A DNA stretch of 64,000 nt from Mesorhabditis belari. Lineage: Eukaryota; Nematoda; Chromadorea; Rhabditida; Rhabditidae. The position numbers and the translations under genes were made by a program. The DNA lies in contig CAUEEP010000750.1 in the NCBI GenBank assembly GCA_958450365.1, positions 1-64,000 on the forward strand, read 5' to 3'. Each line of letters opens with the position of its first letter. The stretch's first letter is position 1. The notes under the pieces were generated by a model, which was not told the DNA's origin, ran no database searches, and saw nothing but the letters and a program-made list of their open reading frames with translations. Positions 1 to 17,687 of the stretch are shown here, piece by piece.

Positions 1-649
1 TTGTCGTTTTTTTTGTCAATTTTAACACTTTAAAATGATTCCCTGGTTTAAATAAGCTTTCAAATGGCTTAGGCTTTCTAATTTGAAATTAGAATTGAAA
101 TTAGAATTCAAAAAAGCTTCAATTCTCTAGATTCTCTAAATTTGCCATTGCCATCAAAGAGATCGTAGCAAAATCTCGAAAAAAACGTTTTCCTTCTAGA
201 TTCTCTGTCAATTTTTCAACGAAATTACATCCCTAATTCTATAATTTTCTTATTTCCTCTAAATTTTCTCCACTATTTTCTATTTTTTTGCTCTCTCTTT
301 GCGGGTCGGTGGCCGCCGGGGTCCACATCAGCGAGCCGCGACGCAAACCGCTCGCTTTCTGTCCTTCTTTTTCTTCGACTCCTCCGTCTCTTCGACTAGA
401 TTGGACACCACGTTATATTATCTTTACACATCTCTATATTTCAGCTATTTGCTATATCTTGCTCTAAAGATCCGTTTCTTGCGTTTCTTATCACGTTTTC
501 CCATGCCAACCTTTCTCTTTCTTTTTCCTGAACTGTCTTGATACTCTTTTTCTTATTTATTATCCATTATTTAGTAGATATTTTCTATATTTATATCTAG
601 TATTCAATTTCTGATCTATCTTGACCCATTTCCCCATGCCAACCCTTCT

Positions 650-1455
650 CTTTCTTTTGTTAGCCTATCTAATAAGCTCCGCCCCTTTGCCATTGACCAA
701 CCCAACTTTAAACTCAAATTTCTCGGTCTTGGTCTGTTCAATTTAAATAGTTTTTATACCAATCAATAGAGAAAGACTTGACGCATCTAATGATATCAAG
801 AATATTTCAATTGGACAACCCAACACCAAGTTATTTAAGCTCAAAGTCGGATTGCTAATGGCAAAGGGGCGAGGCGCGTATAAAAGGACCCACAACTCCG
901 CCCTCTTTGCTATTGGCAATTCAACTTTGAGCTCAAATTTCTTGGTTCTTGGCTATTCAATTTAAATAGTTGTTATACCAATCGATCAATATCTGATCTA
1001 TCTTGACTCATTTTCCCATGTCAACCCTTCTCTTTCTTTTATTAGACTGTCTAATAAGCTCCGCCCCTTTGCCATTAGCAATTCAACTTTGAACTCAAAT
1101 TTCTTGGGGTTGAGCTATTCAATTTACATATTCTTGGTATCATTAGATGCGTCAAGTCTTTCTCTATCGATTGGTCTAAAAACTATTTAAATAGCACAGC
1201 CTAACGCCAAAATTGAGTTAGATTGCCAATGGCAAAAGGGGCGGGGTTGTGAGACTTTTTATACGCGCCGCCCCTTTGCCATTAGCAATCTAACTTTAAG
1301 CTCAATTTTGGCGTAAGGCTGTGCGATTTAAATAGTTTTTATACCAATCGATAGAGAAAGACTTGACGCATCTAATGATATCAAGAATTTTTAAATTGAA
1401 CAGCCCAACACCAAGATATTTAAGCTCAAAGTTGGACTGCCAATGGCAAAGGAGG
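650..1455. repeat. Foldback repeat cluster (GCCATT-type family)
   Basis: Several head-to-head copies of one unit. Each has a GC-rich edge (CCGCCCCTTTGCCATT), then a stretch with TTTAAATAG and TATACCAATCGATAG, then its inverse complement ending in GCCAATGGCAAAGG. Some edges carry a TATAAAAGG motif. The same family recurs at 49679-50510. No transposase is visible, so it is probably a non-autonomous foldback or MITE-like family. Nothing gene-like was seen in 1-650 or 1455-2098. Confidence 0.6.
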
Positions 1456-2097
1456 CGCGGCAAATGTCCGATAATCTAATAGTAAGCATAGTCTACCCAA
1501 TTACCGAGTATCCATTTCATTATCATTATTTACTATACTTTCATATATTCAATAGCACTGATACATATATTTGGCTTTATCTATATCCAGTGCTTTTCCA
1601 TTTTCCCATGCCAATCCTTCTCTTTTCCCCTTTTGTCTCATAGCCACCCTGTCTGCCCGCTTTCAGTTCATTCGCCCAATTCCGGTTTCTCTTTTTTTTC
1701 CATTTTCTTGGATTTCCTTTAGCAACACGTGGATAAATTAGCTAGATTATTAAGAAAAATATCGTTGAACCAAAATAAAACAAAACTTAACTAGCTAGCC
1801 ACTTTTTTAATCTTTATTTTTGTTTATCGAATGGTAATCATCTTTCAAAAGTCACTTCTATACTTTGTACTCAATTTTAAACGCATTTCTTCTAGTGCAA
1901 TCGATTCTCAATAGCTATTAGGAGTCGCTATAGAAAAATGCGTCATGCGTCAAGAATTCAGTGCGTCAGAAAGAGTGTTTTTAAAATTGAGCACATAAAA
2001 ACATGATAAAGAAATTAATGACGTGATTTCTGTTTTAAAAAATCGAGTTCTTAAGTTCTTTTTTAACTATTTCATGTTATTAAATCACGAAAAAGCC

Positions 2098-2208
2098 ACG
2101 TGGAGTTTGTTTTTGAGGTTTCGATTTTTGTTTTTGCTCTTTTCAAGGCAATTGTTGTTTATCTGACTAGATATTGACGCGAAAATATCCCAAAAAAACC
2201 AGAATAAC
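2098..2208 (+). repeat. Left copy of 111-bp direct repeat
   Basis: Starts ACGTGGAGTTTG and ends CAGAATAAC. It matches 2990-3100 with only about three differences by eye. The two copies exactly bracket the MITE-plus-SINE insertion at 2209-2989, as a target duplication would. Confidence 0.85.
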
Positions 2209-2989
2209 GGGGGTGGGACAAATGCGACCTTTTTTTTGTGCACCTGGACATTTGTGCACCTTTTTTTGCTGGAAAAGGCCTTAGGAAAAGTCGTAGAGCT
2301 TCAAAAACGTTTTCATAGAAGGGAATCGTATGCGTAAATTCAGAATTTTGACAAATCAGACCTCGCTGACACGTCAAATTTGGGCTAAAAGCACGTGTGG
2401 CTGACTGGTTAAGTGTCTCTTATCTTAATCGGAAGGTCGAGGGTTCGAACCCCACATGCGACATGGTCACCCCCTTCGGATTTCCTTTCCCTTCGGGTTG
2501 AGAGGTTTTCTGGAGGGCAGTCTGGTGGTTGTGGCCCCAGTTCTTTAAAGTGACAAGCCACTCCTTCATCGTCATCTTCCCTTCACCACCAAAAAAGCTA
2601 TTTAGTTCCCCATTGAGCTTAGGGTTAGGGAGCCGTCTGTCATGACGTGGGTTAAGTTAAGATATAGCCTAGTATTGTGTGTGTCGTTGTATTGTGATTG
2701 ATATATTTCGTGTATGCGATAAATTCACCACTGGTAGCCCCAGTCGGTATTTTTTTTTTAAAAAAAGGCAAAAACTGCGGAAAAGCGTTAAGTTGCGTAG
2801 TTTTTGCCTTTTAGCCCAAATTTGACGTGTCAGCGAGGTCTGATTTGTCGAAATTCGGAATCTACGCATACGATTCCCTTCTGTGAAAACGTTTTTGAAG
2901 CTCTACGACTTTTCCTAAGGCCTTTTCCAGCAAAAAAAGGTGCACAAATGTCCAGGTGCACAAAAAAAGGTAGCATTTGTCCCACCCCC
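2209..2989. mobile_element. Palindromic MITE interrupted by a SINE
   Basis: The outer arms are inverted: GGGTGGGACAAATGCGACC on the left and a near inverse complement (TAGCATTTGTCCCACCCCC) on the right. The inner arms share AAATTTGGGCTAAAAG. The centre is split by the tRNA-like SINE at about 2389-2762. Uninterrupted or less disturbed relatives lie at 51302-51781, 51782-52174 and 60035-60388. No coding capacity. Confidence 0.75.
2389..2762 (+). mobile_element. tRNA-derived SINE, copy 1
   Basis: The head is tRNA-like: an A-box-like stretch (TGGCTGACTGGTTAAGTG) and a perfect B box (GGGTTCGAACCCC) about 60 nt apart, with a seven-pair acceptor-like stem that is mostly complementary. A body of about 300 bp without tRNA similarity follows, ending in a T run (GGTATTTTTTTTT), as expected for an RNA polymerase III unit. 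A second copy, nearly identical by eye, lies on the other strand at 50723-51093. The empty site is visible in sister MITEs (GGGCTAAAAGGCAAAAAC). Confidence 0.75.
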
Positions 2990-3100
2990 ACGTGGAGTTT
3001 GTTTTTGAGGTTTCGATTTTTGTTTTTGCTCTTTTCAATGCAATTTTTGTTTATCTGACTAGATATTGACGCGAAAATATCCCAAAAAAACCAGAATAAC
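2990..3100 (+). repeat. Right copy of 111-bp direct repeat
   Basis: Matches 2098-2208, starting ACGTGGAGTTTG and ending CAGAATAAC. The AT-rich interval 3101-3740 that follows holds only a pyrimidine tract (TCTTTTCTCTTC repeats, about 3515-3610) upstream of the SURF4 start. Confidence 0.85.
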
Positions 3101-3740
3101 AGATTTTTTTGTGGAAAATCCTTTAAAAATCGCTCAATTCACTCAATATTTGCCAAGATTGAGTCAATTATTTTGACTAGAATTGTTTTTTTACATTTTT
3201 CGCGTTTCCAGTTTGACTAACTAGTCATTTTAGCTGAACTAGTCATTTTAATTGAACAAAAATGTCTTTCCAATATTGAATTATCATTTATTTGATGAGT
3301 CTTTGGATTTAAGACGTCTCCTAATTTGTTTCATTACCATTGTTGTCTTATTAACACCCAAGAATCTTTAAATGCCGATTTCATTGACTCATTTTTCTAT
3401 AGTTTCTCCAATCAATCGATTTCTGCTAAATTTCCCTGTTGTGAGTTCCAGATCACTCGAAAATCGAAAAAATTTCTCAAATTTCTTCAAAAATGATCTC
3501 TTTGTTTGTGCTATTGTTATTTTCTTTTCTTTTCTCTTCTCTTCTCTTTTCTTTTTTCTCTTCTTTTCTCTTCTCTTCTCTTCTTTTTTCAAATTTCCCT
3601 TCTCTCTTTCTTTTGATTTTTTTTCTGAAAAGAAAATCATTTTACCTTTATTTTACCTTCATTTCACCTTCATTTTACGATAGACTTTTTGCATTTATAT
3701 TGGTAAAGTTATTTAGTTATAATATTTTGCTTACAGAACC

Positions 3741-8940
<5,200 letters not shown>

Positions 8941-9338
8941 AAAGAAAATCGATCAAATAGAAATAGTTACAGTAATCCACTTGTCCAGTGTACTTTGTGC
9001 TAAGCGGAAACGTCAATGTAAACGCACCCTTTCTAGCGCACTCAATTTCTTGCGTCTCTCAATGAGTTTCACAAAGAAATTGCACAACTAATAGTCAGTG
9101 CCCCAGAAAGTGCACGTTTACAGATTAGCACAAAGAACAAAGTCAACTATTATTTTTGATTTCAAAAATGATTACTGTAACGTTTCTCATTTGCCATTTC
9201 TCATAAAATCCTTTTTAAGCAAAAACCCCATAAACGCAGGCCATCTGGCGCATTGGTCACTTGGCTTTTTGTGCGCCAGATGCCGCGCGTTTTTGGTTCC
9301 ACCCAAACACCTAAATTTTCTATACTTTTCCATATTTC

Positions 9339-9638
9339 CGGGGTAGACTAATTTCCGTCATTTTATTTGCGCAACTCGTCATAACTTTCTTCCAAGTAAG
9401 TCAATCTTTATGATTTTCATGTCATTTTGTAGCACTTATTGAAATCTACAAAATGATACCAAAATCATAAAGATTAGACCACTTGGAAGGAAGTTATGGC
9501 GAGTTGCGCAAGTGATGCTGTTGTACAAGTGATGCTGTTGTACAAGTGATTCTGTAGCACAAGTGATGCTATTGCACAAGCGATGCACAAGTGATGCTGT
9601 TGCGCAAATAAAATGACTGAAATTAGCCTACCCCGTAT
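9339..9638. mobile_element. Foldback element, GGGGTAGACTAATTTCCG family
   Basis: The left end GGGGTAGACTAATTTCCG is mirrored by the right end GAAATTAGCCTACCCC. The arms contain GCGCAACTCG and CATAACTTTCTTCCAAGT. The right arm has grown a small array of GTACAAGTGATGCTGTT. The same family is nested at 5913-6139 and lies at 33674-34119. The rest of the gap between the convergent genes (8941-10438) shows nothing I can support. Confidence 0.75.
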
Positions 9639-10438
9639 TTCGCCCCAAAATCTGGTCTTTTCCCGAAAAAACCTAGGCTATTAACTGAGCATCTTTCTTT
9701 GTTGTTTATTTAGGAAAATTTGCGTTTTCTTTTCTTTTCCCTATCTTGACATTCATTTTTCGGTTCTGGGTGCTTTTGTATCACACAAAAAAAAATTTAG
9801 TCAAATTTTCATATCATTTAAAATTTCACAAATAATAGTTAGCTACTTAATTGAATATTCTGAAATCATTTATTCTTCAAAAAATTGTGATATTTAAGCC
9901 ACTTTTTGTCGTTTTACTTTTTCGCCAAAAGCTGGGTTTTGCGTCGTTTTTTGGCTCTCTCGCAAGAAAAAAAAAATTGTTATGTAAATTTGTGTTGTAA
10001 ATGTTTCCCTGTTTCCTTTTTTTTGATTAGAGTTTGAATAAATATTTTGATAAAAGCATTCAGTTTTAAAATAAAAGGAATTTCATTTTCTGGGCTACAG
10101 TAAGACCTGTAATCCAGACCTTGTATTAGAGGTCTTACACTATCCAATTTTGGTATTTTGATACCATTCAATGGAAAGTGATCTTCTGCGTCGAATGACA
10201 CTAAAATATCCAAATCTCAATCGACTCAGAATTCTTGCAACTACCGTATTACTCAGTAAAAACATCTATCTTAACCTCTTGATTTTGGAAATGACTATTT
10301 AGGTAATTACACTTGAGACTATGCAACAGCAAGCCACTCACGTATTCAGACAAGCGTCCCTTTGACCATTCAATGTGATTCAATTCTTTCTATAAACCGC
10401 CACATTCATTGATCATGTTCAGCCCGAAAAGCATTCAC

Positions 10439-10444
10439 TTTATT
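10439..10444 (-). terminator. Poly(A) signal of the citron-like gene
   Basis: AATAAA on the minus strand, about 215 nt downstream of the stop codon at 10658. It is the first canonical hexamer I see beyond the stop. Confidence 0.5.
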
Positions 10445-10657
10445 CCTGAAAAGACATACGGAAATAATTCGCAATACAAGTTTTCAAAATGAGCACTTTA
10501 AAAAAATACACAATCTCAAAAATACAATGGATAAGCTTTAGAGGGTAGACTAAATACGATATAAAAAGCACACAAGTCGCAATGGAAAAGTACAAAAAGG
10601 TCAATTCTAAGAGAATATCACAAGAAATAAAAATTACTTTCAAAAACACATCAATTC

Positions 10658-13600
10658 TTACTTAAATCCGTTTCCTTTCAATGTCCGATGCGGCTTTTCT
10701 TTTCCCATGTGGCGAAAACATTGGTGAGGGCACGCTTCTTTTGATTTCCTCGCTTCTAAAATTGGGCAAGTTAATAATTCTTGACTAGTCGAGTTGGATT
10801 TCAAAAAAATTTCCAAGAAACGAACCCCGTTGATCGGGAAAAATGAGTGCAACTCGATTCTTTCATTGTTTGACAACGAGATGAACACCTGAAAGAATAA
10901 TCAAAATGTCAAATTTTCAAAAAAGCACCTCTCCATTTGGTCCTCTTCCGACTACATGAGCTTGCTTTGCATCGTAGATATCGCGTTCCGGGGAGATTGT
11001 TCTAAAATGTGGATTAGTGCCGGATACTAAAACGAACTTTGAATCGACTCCATCATTCTCGAAGACTTGCATGATCTCCAGTGAGTCGCAGTGTATCACG
11101 TAGAGATATGGAGCGGTGTAGGCTAAATAGGAATAATTTGAGGGGTAAAGATCAAAAAGGTACAAACCGAATTCCATTGGTGTTAACTCCCATTCGATAA
11201 TCGACTTGCGCTCTTTCTCACCGCGACTGTTCACAAAGATGCCATAATCTAAAACATAATCGTTAGCTCTTGACATGTAAGGTAATAATTTATTATCGCT
11301 TCTTTGATCCCTTACTTTGATATGCCAGCAGGACTTCATCATCTCCAGTTTCAAGAACAGCTAGAGGATAATCGGCCACATGTTCAGCCGTCAAAGTGCG
11401 CACCTAAAACGATGTTGTATAAGCAAAATTTTATTACCCAAGTTGGCTACCTGAGGCTTTCCTGAGTACAACGAGTGAGCGTGATAAAAGCTAAATTTTG
11501 AAAATTGGTGAAATCATCCAACGATCATTACCAATCAGCTCCAAAGTAGATTCCACCATGCGCCGAGAGAAGACAAGTCACTGGTTCTTGCGTTGGAATT
11601 GTCTAAAAATTGCAATACTCTAACACGAATAAGAAACATACCATATGTGCGACAAAGAAGTCCCGTTTGTACTGAAGAATGTGGATTTCTTGTGTGTCGG
11701 CAGAAAGGAGATACCTAAAATGAAAACAAAGATTGATTGCTGAATGCAATGCTTACTTTTGTTGTCCTTCTTCGTGATATTCAATCATATGCACGTACTC
11801 GATTCCAGGGATTTCTTGTTGGCGAAGTGATGGTTGACGTGACCCAAGTTGAATTCTAAAAGATGAGAATCAACACAATTTTAACTCCTTCTCCAAAAGC
11901 ACCTCATTTGAGCACCGGCAAAAAGACCAAGTTGACGATTTTTTCCCGAGATGCACGCCACAATGTCCACGTCTTTCATGAATAGTAACTAAATTGCCAA
12001 TTGAGTTTTAACTTCAAATCTCATGATTTACCCCTGAAACCGCCCCCGAACAGGTGACCATGAATGGCATCCTGGGGTCGGCGAGAGCAGTTGCGAAGAG
12101 ACCCTCTTGAGCACCGATCTAAACAGAAAAGATTATAATTTGGCAATGAATCCTTCCAATAAAGTACCAGTGTTACTCACCAGTAGCCAATCTTCAAAAA
12201 TCGTGGTCACATTGATGCTGAGATTTGTCGGTGTGTCCAATGCCAAAAGGAGAGTTGACGAGGAGAATTGCGATGGAGTCCGGGTCATGAAATGACGCTT
12301 CCGTAGAGCACTCTAAAAAAATTCACAGTTCCACATTAAAATATGTTAATATACTTGAAAAGCCGTCATCCATCTTGATGTAGAATTGTCGGTCGGGCAC
12401 AACATGTACAAGCTTTCCCCGTGTGACCGGATCTAAATAAACGACACGTTGATCAAATGAAATCTATTCAACTCACCAAGATGCAATTCTCGAACTCGCC
12501 CTTCTCTCCATTTATGAATTTCACCGTCCATTGTTCTTGTTGCAGATCCATCTTCAAGAAAGCTCTGAAGGCAAAATAATTCAAAAGCCAGGTGATTAAC
12601 GAACTTTTCCAAATTCTCAACCAATCCTTCATCGTCGAAGAGCATCAATCGGCATTGTTCCAGCATCGCAAATGCGCTACGCCATTGTGGATCTCGGCTA
12701 CTAAAAGAACTTCCATTAACTTGCACAAAGATTTTGAGTTACCTGTAAACTCTTACTCGTCCATTCATGATTGCTGGCTGGCTTGATGTAGACTCTTTGT
12801 ATTGGACCTTGTTTTGTTGCTCATGGTAGAAAGTAGCATACTAAAATGAATGCTTCCAGATTGGCAATGATCATAGGATTTAGTTTGCACAACTCATGAT
12901 CAAAGTTTTACTTATTACACTTCCAACAAACCTGTGCCGGAAATCCACAAGTGTTTGTGACCCGATTGACGCATCGTCGATGAACAATCACACCGCATTC
13001 CAAACAACGCATAGCATGGCCAATCTAGATAAATAGTCAATGTTTGATGTTAGATTAAACCACTCACCCTTGGAATTCCTTCGAAACACATACAACATTT
13101 CATTTGTCGAACCGCGAAGCCAGTTTGTTGCCGCCATTTGTGTGGAATGTCATGCCGCATTTTGCCCATCGTCACACTCTTTGGCAGTGCCGGCTTCTAA
13201 AGCAAACATATAAATATAGTTTAATGGCTATTGATTTAACAAAGTGGTCGTAGGCTGAAGGGTAGATATTTGAGATGAAGTAATCATTTCCTTACCTCAA
13301 AGGTGTTTCCAATATGCGGAGCGCTGTTCATTTGTGCCAAAGGTTGTCGTGAAGCCATTTCTCTCCTTTGTGGTTCTTCATCTCCATTCTCCTGCTCATC
13401 ATCCGTCGATACTTTCCGGACAAAGAGCTCTGAAATCGAAGCGAATTAGAAGTTTTCAATCTTTTGTCCACCTATAATTTAAAAACCAAACAGCTTAACG
13501 CACCTTGTTTCTTCTGATCTAGCTGCTCTCGCAATCGTTTACGCATATTCTCCAGCTCAATCACCTCAGTCATTTCACAATCAATTTGTTCCTGAAAGAT

Positions 13601-16600
13601 CACATTCACCGGTTGCTTTTAAAAAAACTTACAATCGAGCTATCGGACGGGTGATGAAGTAGTGTGGTCTTGCTTTTCATCTTTGGCATCTTTTGCGCAT
13701 TTGTGTGACGCTGTAAATGAAACAGATATCAACCATAAAAAGATATGGCTACCTGCAAGTGGTTCACCAGTTTCTCTTTTTCTTTCACCACGTCATCAAG
13801 ATCACGAACTTCCGTTTCAAGTTGGCCCTAAATTTAGCAGAATTTGAATCAAGATCTGAATAGCATACCATTTTTGATCGCATAAAATCAATCTCATTCG
13901 TCGCTTCAACAAAATGCTCGGAGATTTTCGTGGCCTCATTCTTGTATCTAGAAAAGTAAATCATAAGACATCAAACTGGTCACTGACTTTTCTGCTTTAT
14001 CAATCGCTTCAGTGAGTCCACGGCGAAGCCGGATATTCTCTTCATTCGTCTCCCTTTCTCGTTGATTCTTATCGAAGAGCTAAAATAAAATGAACGCTTT
14101 CGTATTCAAAGATTTAAATTTCTACTTGTTCAGAGAGCCGTTTCACTTCTTGCTTCAATTCTTCGATTTGTCGGTTGGATGCTTTGGCTTGGGTTTCGGC
14201 TTGGCGCTGTTGTTTCTCCAAGTCGCAAATCTAAATATTGAAAGTAAAGACAACCATTTCAAATTTTACCTTTTGGTCAAGTGCCTGGGAGCTGTTGGCC
14301 GAAGAGGCAGCACTTTGTTCACTACACTGCCGTGCCAAACGAGCCAACTCTTCTCGGTAGTCAAAGTGAGTTTCACGGATTTCTTCCTAAAATTCATGAT
14401 TTTGCCCTTTTCTAGTTAAGCTCACTTGTAAATAGTTGATCTTCTCGACTAGTCGTTCATTTTCAACCCTCAGTGAGGCAATCTCAGTTTCAATCCCTCG
14501 TTGCTTCTCCAAATCCACTTCTTTGTCACTAAAATGAAATGTTATTTTTTCTTTATTATTCTTTTTTCAAAATACTTGCCGCAAATTTGTGTTGAGGTCA
14601 ACAATTTGTGCTTTGGCTGCAATCAAACGTTGTTCCATTGCTTTCTTTTGCTTCTAAACAAAATCTGTATTAGGTTTAACAAGAAAGACTTACCAAAACG
14701 ATTTCGATTTGATCATCTAACTCAGCCAATCCTTTCACCAAAATGTTGTTCTTTGTTTCCTCCGTCTTCAGCGCTTTGCGCAATGCTTCACTTTCGGATT
14801 CCAAGCGGAGGATTGAAGTAGATTGCTGTAAGTAATGAATTAGTTACAGGAAGCTTCATTCAACCAACTTCATCTCCTGCATGCAATTTCGCTCCCAATT
14901 CGTCAATTCGTTTTTGTAGATCATTGGCTCGTTGATTTGCAAGTTCCTAAAAACAAGAAAGTTAACTTCTTTACAATTGGGCCTCCCATACCTCTTTAAT
15001 CTTGAACGTTTCTCTCTCGGAGACAAGTTGTCGCAATCTCTCGTCGTTCACTTCCACTTCTTCTTGTTCCTTGTTCATGGCTTCAAACTAAATGAAGAAT
15101 TATATTAAGGTAACACATTGAAACGCCTACCAATTTGACTTGATCCTGAAGCTTTCCGATTTCTCGGCGACTTGCCAAAAGATCACACCGGATTTGAGCC
15201 TTTTCAAGCTTTGTCTAAAATAATAGAATTATGGATTGGCTTCATCAACGATACCTTTTCATTTTCAGAGATAAGGAATTGATGCGTTCTTTCGGTGTCC
15301 CCTTCCATCGTGCTCAATTTCTCCTGCAATTCCTCCAAATCCTTCTTTGATTGAGTAGCTGCCTCACGAACAATGTCCAAGTCCTAAAAAGATAATGCTA
15401 AATTGTACAACTTTTTAAGCATCCAAGTTTTTAAAAGCAATTTGAAAGCTTTTCCTTTGGCGCCCAAAAATGCAGAGATAAGAAACGAGGGCGGGACGGC
15501 ACAGAGGCTCAAATATGTCCCCCATTCCTTTCCATTTACCTACCTTCATCAGTTCCTCTTCGCGTTGTTTTAATTCGGCCACTTGCTTGTTGAGGAACTC
15601 GTTCGTAGCTGTCACCGTTCCGTATTTGATGAGATCGACTTGCTAAAAATGAAAAGTTGATAAAGGTGAGTTAAAATAGATCACTTTATCAACCACCAAG
15701 TAGCCCAAAGCATTACTGATCGTGAAAGAGTGACAATTGTCAGCAGAATTTGCCGATAGCTTTCTAGTGAAACTTTTTGCATCCAAATCGTTCACCTCAT
15801 GATTCGAATGGAAGTTGAAGATGGCAGTTAGTCGAGAGCTGAGATGTTCGTCGAGCATTTGTCCAAGGTTTTTCCCAGTGAATGAAACGCTTCTGCGTAC
15901 CTAAACAAGACAACTGTCAAACAAGAAAGCATTCTGTTTTAGCTTGTAGTGATGTTGTATTACTTTAGCCAGAGCATGCATGGTTTAACGTGTGCTAATT
16001 CAAAGAACAACTCAAGTCTTTTGTGCAAGTGACTGCGGGCGTGGATTAACTTATGAATCGATTAAGTCACAGATACGCATTTAGCAACTTTGTTATAAAG
16101 ACGTTCAGCCCATTTCTTACCGCCAATTCGGTATCCCGTTTTGCGATGATTCCCTCGCATTGTCGCACCTCGGCTTGCCGTTGCTTCTCCTCGCTCAGCG
16201 CCGACTCCAATTGAAGCTTGTAGTGTGACATCTAAAATGGAAAACCAACTTTTTCAGATATTCAGCAGCTCACTTGTTTCTCTAAATAGTCGACGTTTGA
16301 TCGTAGCAAGGCGATTTGTTCCGTGTTCCCTCTCAATTGCGCGTTCAAACCACGCTTTGTTACATCGGCTTCCGTTAGGTCGTGCTTCAACTTCGTGATC
16401 TTGTCCAAAAGATCGTTTTCTAAAGAAACCACTGTTTTCATAATAAGAAATGATCATTGCCTCTCAATTTTTGCGTTTGAGCGAGTTCATCCTTGACGCG
16501 AATTTCCTCACAAAGTTGCTCAATTCGAATGTTTTTCACATCCAATTCTCTTGACTAAAAATGATAAAGTTAACCCGCTTCTGAAATTAAAATCCCACAA

Positions 16601-17687
16601 GAGTCTGCAGTTTTCCTTGTTCGAAGACAACTTCTTGGAGAGCATGACGATAACGGCGTTCGGATTTCATTAATGCGGCTTCCATCTCGGTTGCAGCCGT
16701 TTTCCTAAATATAAAAAGTTTATCCAAATGGTGACTGCTTATATCAGATATTGTAGATCTTAGACTGACATAAACATAACAAAAAGCATACTTTGGCGTT
16801 GTAAAATCCTCGCAAATGATGACGCTTGATGAGAGATTCGGACTTTTGGCGATGTTCTCCATCCTCTTCGCGTGCTCCTTGATAAGTTGACTGGCTTCCG
16901 AGATTTCTTGTCGAATGTCTTCCAATTGCTTCCCTTGTGTTGACGTGGCCTGGAGAAAAGAATAAGATCTTGGTAAATTATTGCTAATCTAAACCGCAGA
17001 TTTACTATAAAGAGAGCTAACTCGACTGTACCAGAGCACTTTTTGAAAGAAACTTCAGAGAAAACGAAAAAGTTGGTGCTGTACGGGTTGGGGGCCCAAA
17101 AATTCCATATGCTAATTTCGCTTTTTATATGCTAATTTTTGTTTGCGGCTATGTTCCACATCACAAAATTGCTTGTTTTCTTTTAGATAACAACATTTAT
17201 GAATTAGCAGAAGTCATTCGACAAAACTACATAATTACTTAATCAAATATAGACAAAATAGAAGAAAACAATGCGTCGAAATGCTTAAAAAAATTCTTTT
17301 TGTGTTAATTTTGGTAATCAATTTATGAAAGTTGTTAAAGGAACAAAAATTGCATAGCTATTGCAAAAATAGCAAAAATTAGCATATAAAATTCTTGAGT
17401 CCCCTCGACTTGTATAGCATCCAAAAGTTCATAGACACCGTAACAATAATCATGTCACTTTATCATATGATTATCGATTGTTTTGCAAACGTCTAGTCAT
17501 ACGGTTAACCTCTAACAGTTCAAAAGATACCTCTCGTTATTAGAGAATATTACAAATAGAGTTGATTTGTAAAGCTTCTGTCCAATAACAGCCAACGTAA
17601 CAGTTCAAAATATACCTCTCGTTTCCTTGAAGTTGACGGGGTTCGGCTTGGCGTGAAGAACGTCTCGTCACCGTCTTGGCCTGGCAT
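10658..17687 (-). CDS. Citron-like coiled-coil/C1/PH/CNH protein lacking the kinase domain
   Basis: Forty exons join in phase to about 1,409 aa. Landmarks: start exon 17687-17616; coiled-coil exons 16949-13296; C1 exons 13196-13068 and 13024-12932; PH-like exons 12840-12355; CNH exons 12312-10929; last exon 10888-10658. Residues about 30-820 are mostly heptad-rich coiled coil. The C1 zinc finger (about 837-890) has MRHDIPHKW, CCMCF, CLEC and HRRC in the expected His/Cys pattern. The PH-like region ends LYMLCPTDNSTSRWMTAF. CNH begins DWLLIGAQEGLFATAL and contains NYGIFVNSRG and MEFAYTAPYLYVIH, closely like the citron CNH. Citron binds Rho and acts at the cytokinetic midbody ring. The animal kinase form starts with a Ser/Thr kinase, but here the first exon starts MPGQDGDETFFTPSR two bases behind a CTACCTTCAG acceptor, with no kinase motif upstream. 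From memory, C. elegans also has a kinase-less citron relative (W02B8.2). Two introns use GC donors. Confidence 0.9.
15685..15900 (-). other. Non-coiled-coil exon inside the citron-like rod
   Basis: A 216-nt exon, phase 0 at both ends, reading VRRSVSFTGKNLGQM then a mixed polar/aromatic stretch (FNFHSNHEVNDLDAK) with no heptads, between coiled-coil exons. Its 3' donor is ambiguous (three in-frame GT choices near 15685-15694). It could be an alternative exon or a lineage-specific insertion. Confidence 0.5.

Noticed and set aside
16587..16925. Single 112-codon frame as a gene of its own
   Set aside because: It is two citron exons read through the intron between 16704 and 16792.
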